Below, one piece after another: positions 1 to 5,259 of a stretch of 5,259 nucleotides of DNA; positions within the stretch are counted from its first letter, which is position 1, and every line of letters starts with the position of its first letter. Source of the stretch: Bacteroidales bacterium (lineage in GTDB: Bacteria; Bacteroidota; Bacteroidia; Bacteroidales; DTU049). The stretch spans positions 1-5,259 of the forward strand of contig JAHDSP010000568.1 in NCBI GenBank assembly GCA_018432645.1, in the 5' to 3' direction. Below the pieces are notes generated by a model. The model did not search any database and was not told where the DNA came from. It saw nothing but the letters and a program-made list of their open reading frames with translations. A program made the position numbers and the translations under genes.

Positions 1-407
<407 letters not shown>

Positions 408-469
408 TTAATAAGCATAGTTATCTAATAAATTTGAAAGGTATATCTTATTAAATTATAAAAATAATG

Positions 470-478
470 TAATTTTGC
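470..478 (+). promoter_or_regulatory. Bacteroidota -7 promoter box for the RM operon
   Basis: TAATTTTGC matches TAnnTTTG exactly and ends 28 bases before the methyltransferase ATG at 507. This predicts a leader of roughly 20 bases. The only nearby TTTG (433-436) is too far upstream to be a normal -33 element. The box is back to back with the alaS promoter, so the 141-base gap serves both directions. No inverted repeat that would suggest a controller-protein operator was seen. Confidence 0.6.
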
Positions 479-506
479 TAAAAATAATTAAAATTAATCT
501 TTTCTT

Positions 507-1649
507 ATGAAAAATGAAATAGAATTAAATTTATTTGAATTTAATGAAAATAATGATTTGAAAAAAAATGCTTCAGTATATTTTAATAAAGAAACTTTAA
601 TTAAAACACTAGAAAACTTTGAACAAATAAATAATATAGATAGAATAAAAAAGGAATTTTTAGATATTATTCAAATATTAAATAATCCAAAAGAAGATAG
701 ATATGGTATAATAAATATAACAAATGAGGGAGATATAATTACATATGATAAGAGTACAATATTAAATGAAATAAATACCATTTTAAAATCTCAAACTATT
801 GAACGCATTCATTATTATATTAAAAGATTAAAGAAAAGTCTATTAGAAATAAAAACTAGTAAAATAAATGATCTTAATTTAAACCAATGGAAAACATATG
901 ATAATATAATTACAGATAGTTTGTGGTTATTAGAAAAAAGGGATAGTTCTGGAGCTCATAATGCTGGGTATTGGGGTAATTTTATACCACAAATACCAAA
1001 TCAATTTTTACAAAGATACACTAAAAAAAATGAATGGGTTTTAGATCCATTTTTGGGTAGTGGAACAACATTAATTGAATGTAAACGACTGGGACGAAAT
1101 GGAATAGGGGTAGAGTTACAACCAGAAGTTGTTGAATTAGCTAAAAATAACATAACATTAGAAACAAATATTTTTAATGTTAAAACTGAAATACTTAACG
1201 CTGATAGTACTAAATTAAATTTCAAAGATGAATTAAAAAAATTAAATATTTCATCTGTCCAATTTTTAATTATGCATCCACCTTACTGGGACATTATAAA
1301 ATTTAGCGAAAATCCTAATGATTTGTCTAATGCCGATACTATTGATAATTTTCTATATCTTTTAGGGCAAGTCATAGACAATACCTATGATATTTTAGAT
1401 TATAATAGATATATGGCATTAGTAATTGGAGATAAATATTCTAAAGGTGAATGGATACCATTAGGATTTTACTGTATGCAAGAAGTTTTAAAAAGAGAAT
1501 ATATTTTGAAAAGTATCATTGTAAAAAATTTTGAAGAAACAAAAGGCAAAATGAATCAAAAAGAATTATGGAGATATAGAGCATTAGCAGGCGGATTTTA
1601 TGTTTTCAAACACGAATATATATTTTTATTTCAAAAATTAAAAAAATGA
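507..1649 (+). CDS. Site-specific DNA methyltransferase of an RM system (amino-MTase, HPPY type)
   Basis: Probable SAM-dependent DNA methyltransferase, 380 residues, that would methylate an exocyclic amino group (N4-cytosine or N6-adenine) at a specific site and so protect host DNA. Visible motifs, in order: a motif X-like segment WGNFIPQIPNQFLQRYT at about 156-172; motif I, DPFLGSGTT at 180-188, the SAM-binding loop; the acidic motif II residue E203 in GVELQPE; a motif III-like NADS at 231-234; catalytic motif IV, HPPYW at 257-261; and GDKYSKGEWIPLG near 308-320. Motif I precedes motif IV. HPPY differs from the usual SPPY or (D/N)PPY, so the target base cannot be called. Residues 1-125 are lysine- and asparagine-rich, probably mostly helical, and unrecognised; target recognition could lie there or near the C-terminus. 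The stop overlaps the next gene's ATG as ATGA. Some databases label such proteins TRM11-like, but the nuclease partner favours a DNA target. Confidence 0.87.
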   Translation: MKNEIELNLFEFNENNDLKKNASVYFNKETLIKTLENFEQINNIDRIKKEFLDIIQILNNPKEDRYGIINITNEGDIITYDKSTILNEINTILKSQTIERIHYYIKRLKKSLLEIKTSKINDLNLNQWKTYDNIITDSLWLLEKRDSSGAHNAGYWGNFIPQIPNQFLQRYTKKNEWVLDPFLGSGTTLIECKRLGRNGIGVELQPEVVELAKNNITLETNIFNVKTEILNADSTKLNFKDELKKLNISSVQFLIMHPPYWDIIKFSENPNDLSNADTIDNFLYLLGQVIDNTYDILDYNRYMALVIGDKYSKGEWIPLGFYCMQEVLKREYILKSIIVKNFEETKGKMNQKELWRYRALAGGFYVFKHEYIFLFQKLKK

Positions 1650-2794
1650 CAACGCATGTTTTTATTGTAGATATAAATACTTTTAAGTACCATTTAGAAT
1701 ATCTTTTTGCTGGTACAGGAGCCCAAGATCTTTATATTGACTTTAATAATAATTCTAATTCTTCATTAAATTATGCTATAGAAAATAATTTGGTTAGTAT
1801 GATTTCAGATTCTCAGAGAATAAGAAAGGGCGATTATATAATTTTTTATTTACAACAAAATAAATCTAAAAAAGTTTATGAAGGAAAATTTTATGGTATT
1901 TTTAAAGCCAAAGATAATCATTCATTTCTTGATAATAATGATAATAATCAATTTTTAAAACAGCAATTAGGTAAATCTTTAACTTTTAGAACTATGATAG
2001 AACCATACAAAGTATATCCTAAAGGTGTGACAGAATGGGAAGCTTTAGATGAAATAAAATATATACAATCACCTAATCAAATGCTTTGGAGTTTAATTTA
2101 TAGGAAATTACGTGCTAATAGGGGCAATACCATGATTACTATTTATGAAAGTGAAAGACTTATAAAATTAATAAAAGATAAAAATAAGAATCAAGAGTTA
2201 AACTACAATAATTTTACTTTTGATGCTAATATACAAGAGATTATTGGAAATAATATAAAATATACTTATACTGGTAGAAAAGAAAATATCAATATTTTAC
2301 CAAGATTAATTAATAAATTTAATCAGGGTAAATCTTTTGAACCTCACCTTCAGGCATATATAGTGCAAAATATAGGGAAATATATAAATCCATCATTAGA
2401 TAATAATTTATTAGTTGATAATTTTGAATGGCTTGGAAATGAAGTATATTGTGGTGTGGGAATGCAAAAAATAGATATAATGCTATCTTTTACAAAAAAT
2501 GATGAAAGAATAATTGAACCTATAGAATTAAAATCTGTATGTGCTACACCAGATATTATTTTTCAAATTCAGAGGTATATAGATTGGATAGAGCAATACT
2601 ATATTCCTAATAGAATAAGTGATATTCAACCAGTTATAATATCTAAAAAAATATCTAATAAACAATCCTCCAACTATTCTCAGCTGATAAATAATTTTAA
2701 AAATCTTAATAGTAAAAACAAAATTTTACCTCTAAAGTATATAGAGTTCGATATTATTAATAACAATTTAATATTCCAACGAATAATTTATTAA
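1646..2794 (+). CDS. Putative restriction endonuclease: EVE/PUA-like N-terminus plus NucS-like PD-(D/E)XK nuclease
   Basis: Unnamed 382-residue protein, most likely the restriction partner of the upstream methyltransferase. The C-terminal half carries a PD-(D/E)XK nuclease pattern: E232 in FEPHLQAYIVQNIG, D277 in MQKIDIMLSF, E294 and K296 in EPIELK, then a QxxxY-type helix (Q307 to Y311). This order and spacing resemble NucS/DUF91 and RecB-like nucleases, so Mg2+-dependent DNA cutting is inferred. The N-terminal half (about 2-170) begins THVFIVDINTFKYHLEYLFAGTGAQD. It contains RKGDYIIFYLQ followed by a GIFKAKD strand and ends with a GNTMITIYESE strand, a pattern like EVE/PUA-type base-reading domains; a B3-like fold is an alternative. 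Asparagine-rich patches near 34-40 and 96-101 look like surface loops. The start is fixed by the ATGA overlap with the methyltransferase stop, which implies coupled translation. The nuclease core is fairly clear; the N-terminal assignment is tentative. Confidence 0.75.
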   Translation: MTTHVFIVDINTFKYHLEYLFAGTGAQDLYIDFNNNSNSSLNYAIENNLVSMISDSQRIRKGDYIIFYLQQNKSKKVYEGKFYGIFKAKDNHSFLDNNDNNQFLKQQLGKSLTFRTMIEPYKVYPKGVTEWEALDEIKYIQSPNQMLWSLIYRKLRANRGNTMITIYESERLIKLIKDKNKNQELNYNNFTFDANIQEIIGNNIKYTYTGRKENINILPRLINKFNQGKSFEPHLQAYIVQNIGKYINPSLDNNLLVDNFEWLGNEVYCGVGMQKIDIMLSFTKNDERIIEPIELKSVCATPDIIFQIQRYIDWIEQYYIPNRISDIQPVIISKKISNKQSSNYSQLINNFKNLNSKNKILPLKYIEFDIINNNLIFQRIIY

Positions 2795-2806
2795 TAACAA
2801 TATTCG
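2780..2806. terminator. Weak candidate hairpin at the convergent operon ends
   Basis: CGAATA (2780-2785) and TATTCG (2801-2806) can form a 6-bp stem with a 15-base loop. The RM stop codon (2792-2794) lies in the loop, and the exporter stop at 2812 lies 5 bases beyond the other arm. No clean T-run follows on either strand. It is the only hairpin seen in this very short junction and could act on either transcript, but chance is a real possibility in DNA this AT-rich. Confidence 0.22.
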
Positions 2807-2811
2807 ATTAA

Positions 2812-4146
2812 TTAATATCTTCTAATCCAAGTCCACAGTTCTTTATATGATGGTCTTTTACCATAAGTTAGAATACCAATTCTATATATTTTTGCTGAAA
2901 TATATGCTGATAAAACAAAAGTGAGAACAAGTATAATCATAGAAGTTATTAATAACCAAAATGGAGGATTAAAAGGTATCAACCCCATCATTACAACAGG
3001 TGAAGTGAATGGAAACAAACTGAAAAATATTGATACACCACCAGTAGGATTATTAAAAATAGGTTGTAAACTAATAATTGCCAAAATTAAAGGTATAGTG
3101 ATTGGTAGCATAAATTGATTAGTATCGTCTTGATTATCAACTGCTGCACCTATGGCGGCAAATAAAGTAGAATAGATTAAGTAGCCAAAAACGAAATAAA
3201 ATAAAAACAGTAAAATATACATAGGAATATTAATATTAGACAATGCTATTAAAGCATTATTAGTAGGGCTTTCTTGTAGTTTAGCAGCATTGGCTAATTG
3301 TTGTGCTTCTGCGGGATTAAGTCCTTTGGTTTGAATACTTATAGCTTCTGGTTCTGCGTATCTGAATAAATCAGGAAAAGCTTGTTGTACGCCGATGATT
3401 ATTAATAATGTTAATATTATCCAAGTAATAAATTGTGTAAGTCCCACTAATAAAACAGCAACAATTTTCCCGATAAGTAAATGAATGGATTTCACTGAGC
3501 TAATAATTACTTCTACAATTCTATTAAGTTTCTCCTCCATCACAGAACGCAGGACCATAGACCCATACATAAAAACAAAGAAATAAATGATTATCGCCAT
3601 AACGAAACCTAATATAGTAGCTACAGTACTAGAAGCAGCTTTTTCTACACCACCTTTATAGGTATAATTATTCACTCTCACATCTGCATTTATCTCTTCT
3701 AAAATCTGATTATTAATACCATATAATGCTAATCTATGTTTCTCAAGTTCACTTTTGAGAGCTGACTCTATATTATCCATTACACTTTGACTAACTGTGT
3801 TTTTTGACCATATACGTGGTGTCTCAGGAGAGTTAATAAATGAGCTAGGTATATATAAAATAGCATCATATTCTTCTTTATCAAGCAACTTTTTTGCACT
3901 GTCTATAGGTAAATAAAGTAAAGTGTATTTAGCAGTAGCATTACTTTGTAATCCTTTGTAGATGAAACCTGTCTCATCTACCACTCCTATTGATGTTTGC
4001 TCTTCATTAATGTGTGAAATATAAATAGGTATTATAAAAATACTTGCTAAAATTACAGGTCCTAGCAGAGTAACTACTATAAAACTAGTTTTTTTTACAA
4101 TATTTAGATATTCTCTTTTAATTATTATTGGTAATTTGCTTTTCAT
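2812..4146 (-). CDS. ABC-2 type exporter permease (NatB-like)
   Basis: Integral inner-membrane subunit of an ABC-2 exporter, 444 residues, paired with the ATPase encoded just upstream. The layout is typical of NatB-like ABC-2 permeases. There is a short cytoplasmic N-terminus (KSKLPIIIKREYLNIVKKTSF) and TM1 at about 20-44. A large extracytoplasmic domain follows at about 45-172 (SIGVVDETGFIYKGL..., AILYIP). A cluster of membrane segments then falls near 175-199, 222-252, 308-333, 345-363, 370-392 and 397-420. The family motif EEKLNRIVEVIISS sits at 204-217, between the second and third segments, where a coupling contact with the ATPase is expected. Its ATG lies 29 bases inside the ATPase gene, so translation is probably coupled. 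The substrate is unknown; Na+ export is known for Bacillus NatAB but cannot be assumed here. It ends 17 bases from the convergent nuclease gene. Confidence 0.9.
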   Translation of the reverse strand: MKSKLPIIIKREYLNIVKKTSFIVVTLLGPVILASIFIIPIYISHINEEQTSIGVVDETGFIYKGLQSNATAKYTLLYLPIDSAKKLLDKEEYDAILYIPSSFINSPETPRIWSKNTVSQSVMDNIESALKSELEKHRLALYGINNQILEEINADVRVNNYTYKGGVEKAASSTVATILGFVMAIIIYFFVFMYGSMVLRSVMEEKLNRIVEVIISSVKSIHLLIGKIVAVLLVGLTQFITWIILTLLIIIGVQQAFPDLFRYAEPEAISIQTKGLNPAEAQQLANAAKLQESPTNNALIALSNINIPMYILLFLFYFVFGYLIYSTLFAAIGAAVDNQDDTNQFMLPITIPLILAIISLQPIFNNPTGGVSIFFSLFPFTSPVVMMGLIPFNPPFWLLITSMIILVLTFVLSAYISAKIYRIGILTYGKRPSYKELWTWIRRY

Positions 4147-5080
4147 AATTATTAACTTCTTTTTGTTGTACTACAGAAACAAATATATCATGCATGCTTG
4201 GTAACTGCTCTCTGTAAGTAATAATTTCTCCTAATTGTAAAATCAATGGTAATAATTCGCTAGATTTTATTGGTATATCGGCTGATATTGTAATTGTATT
4301 AGGATTTTTTTCATTTTTACTGATTACAAATTGAGAGTAGTTATTTTGCCAATCTACGATTTTTTCATCATCAATAGGATTAGCAAAGCTAATTTCGAAG
4401 TAATTTTTACTAAATTTCTTTTTAATATCATCTACATCGCCATATAATAATAATTTAGATTTATTCACTAAAACTATTTGATCGCAAAGCTCTTCTACAG
4501 ATTCCATATTATGAGTAGATAAAAGGACTGTAGCGCCTTTATCTTTTAATTCTAAAATTTCGTTTTTTAGAATGTCTGTATTGATAGGATCAAATCCGCT
4601 AAATGGTTCATCAAAGATAAGTAATTTAGGAGAATGCAAAACTGTAATAATAAATTGTACTTTTTGTTGCATACCTTTTGATAATTCTTCTACTTTTCTG
4701 CCTAACCAAGATTTTATATCTAATTTATCAAACCAATAGTTTATCTTTTCTCTAGCTTCTTTTTGCGAAAGTCCTTTTAGCTGCGAAAGATATAAAACTT
4801 GATCACCTACAGACATTTTTTTGTATAAGCCACGCTCTTCAGGTAGATAACCAATCTCTTCCATATGTTTGTCATTAAGTGGCTCATCAAAGAGAAATAT
4901 TTCCCCGTTATCTGGTGGTATTATGTTATTAATTATTCGCAATAGTGTGGTTTTACCAGCACCATTAGGGCCTAAAATACCAAAAATACTGCCATTAGGT
5001 ACTGAGAAACTCACATTATCTAGAGCAGTATGTTCTCTATATTTTTTTGTAATGTTAGAAACTTCTATAGCATTGTTCAT
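4118..5080 (-). CDS. ABC-2 exporter ATP-binding protein (NatA-like, with DUF4162-like C-terminus)
   Basis: Cytoplasmic ATPase subunit, 320 residues, that powers the permease encoded downstream. Motifs seen: Walker A GPNGAGKTT at 37-45; the Q-loop region as GYLPEERGLY at 77-86, with glutamate where many ABC proteins have glutamine, which I recall as common in this subfamily; signature LSKGMQQK at 133-140; Walker B LLIFDEP at 153-159; D-loop SGFDP at 161-165; and the switch histidine H190 in LSTHNME. Residues from about 215 onward resemble the DUF4162 domain found at the C-terminus of such exporters. All catalytic residues are present, so it should be active. It is the first gene of the operon. 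The start at 5080 gives the expected N-terminus MNNAIEVSNITKKY and has a TAnnTTTGC box 18 bases upstream. Substrate not determinable. Confidence 0.93.
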   Translation of the reverse strand: MNNAIEVSNITKKYREHTALDNVSFSVPNGSIFGILGPNGAGKTTLLRIINNIIPPDNGEIFLFDEPLNDKHMEEIGYLPEERGLYKKMSVGDQVLYLSQLKGLSQKEAREKINYWFDKLDIKSWLGRKVEELSKGMQQKVQFIITVLHSPKLLIFDEPFSGFDPINTDILKNEILELKDKGATVLLSTHNMESVEELCDQIVLVNKSKLLLYGDVDDIKKKFSKNYFEISFANPIDDEKIVDWQNNYSQFVISKNEKNPNTITISADIPIKSSELLPLILQLGEIITYREQLPSMHDIFVSVVQQKEVNNYEKQITNNN

Positions 5081-5098
5081 ATTTAATATTAAGTTTTT

Positions 5099-5107
5099 GC
5101 AAAAATA
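5099..5107 (-). promoter_or_regulatory. Bacteroidota -7 promoter box for the exporter operon
   Basis: The minus strand reads TATTTTTGC, matching TAnnTTTG, and ends 18 bases before the ATPase ATG at 5080. It predicts a leader of roughly a dozen bases. No -33 TTTG stands out at normal spacing; the upstream DNA is almost pure A and T. Confidence 0.55.
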
Positions 5108-5158
5108 ATAAAATTGCTATAAAAAAAAATTTAATTTTTTAATGACAAAAAAAATATT

Positions 5159-5167
5159 TAATTTTGC
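5159..5167 (+). promoter_or_regulatory. Bacteroidota -7 promoter box for tRNA-Leu
   Basis: TAATTTTGC, identical to the RM operon box, ends 8 bases before the first base of the tRNA. Transcription would start almost at the mature 5' end. A-tracts and T-tracts at 5121-5156 lie directly upstream and could help bend the DNA or bind polymerase. Confidence 0.62.
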
Positions 5168-5175
5168 AAAAAATT

Positions 5176-5259
5176 GCCCAGGTGGCGGAATTGGTAGACG
5201 CGCTACTTTGAGGGGGTAGTGCCTGCAAGGGTGTGCAAGTTCGAGTCTTGTCCTGGGCA
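5176..5259 (+). tRNA. tRNA-Leu (anticodon GAG)
   Basis: Class II tRNA with a full cloverleaf. The acceptor stem GCCCAGG (5176-5182) pairs perfectly with CCTGGGC (5252-5258), with discriminator A at 5259. The D-stem is GCG/CGC around a loop containing GGTAGA. The anticodon stem is CTACT/GGTAG (one T-G pair) around the loop TTGAGGG, which places anticodon GAG at 5210-5212, decoding CUC and CUU leucine codons. The long variable arm typical of Leu tRNAs follows (GCCT/GGGT with a GCAA loop). The T-arm is GCAAG/CTTGT with the loop TTCGAGT. The window stops at the discriminator, so whether CCA is encoded cannot be seen. Confidence 0.97.

Noticed and set aside
1001..1225. Minus-strand open frame of 74 codons
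   Set aside because: It lies entirely inside the methyltransferase gene opposite conserved motif I, and its protein resembles no known family. It is an antisense shadow.
507..2794. Toxin-antitoxin or CRISPR-type reading of the two-gene module
   Set aside because: The first protein has clear SAM-methyltransferase motifs and the second is a 382-residue nuclease; there is no small antitoxin and no repeat array.
2921..3118. Plus-strand open frame of 65 codons
   Set aside because: It is antisense to the permease membrane segments; the hydrophobic look follows from the opposite strand's codons.
4869..5108. Plus-strand open frame of 79 codons
   Set aside because: It is antisense to the Walker A region of the ATPase and runs across its promoter; no independent support.
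5109..5117. TAAAATTGC as a second plus-strand -7 box
   Set aside because: It has one mismatch to TAnnTTTG and is too far from the tRNA, which already has an exact box at 5159-5167.
5118..5158. A- and T-tracts as a repeat, origin or mobile-element end
   Set aside because: There are no iterated units, DnaA-like boxes or matching inverted ends; this is ordinary AT-rich promoter DNA.
5242..5259. 3' end of tRNA-Leu as an integration attachment site
   Set aside because: tRNA 3' ends are common integrase targets, but no second copy of the segment or integrase gene is visible in the window.

Overview
The window looks like chromosomal DNA from a very AT-rich member of the Bacteroidota. Two things support this. 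Four transcription starts are preceded by the Bacteroidota-type -7 box TAnnTTTGC, and none of the coding starts has an obvious Shine-Dalgarno sequence. The alanyl-tRNA synthetase fragment and the ABC-2 exporter pair also read like proteins of that phylum. The genus cannot be told from the sequence alone.

Layout from left to right: (1) 1-365, minus strand: the start of alaS, running off the left edge. (2) 366-506: a short intergenic region with two divergent promoters. (3) 507-2794, plus strand: two genes overlapping by ATGA, a DNA methyltransferase followed by a PD-(D/E)XK nuclease with a probable EVE/PUA-like N-terminal domain. Together they look like a compact restriction-modification (RM) system with no visible controller gene. 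(4) 2795-2811: a 17-base gap where the RM operon and the next operon converge. (5) 2812-5080, minus strand: a two-gene ABC-2 exporter operon, ATPase first and permease second, overlapping by 29 bases. (6) 5081-5175: a second divergent promoter region. (7) 5176-5259, plus strand: a tRNA-Leu with anticodon GAG, ending exactly at the right edge.

alaS, tRNA-Leu and probably the exporter are ordinary chromosomal genes. The RM pair is the accessory element, lying between alaS and the exporter operon. The methyltransferase would protect host DNA at its target and the nuclease would cut unprotected DNA. The nuclease is the most interesting protein: its C-terminal half has a NucS/DUF91-like PD-(D/E)XK core, while its N-terminal half resembles domains that usually read modified bases. 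That is not what a simple Type II enzyme blocked by methylation needs. No CRISPR array, insertion sequence, integrase or origin was seen.
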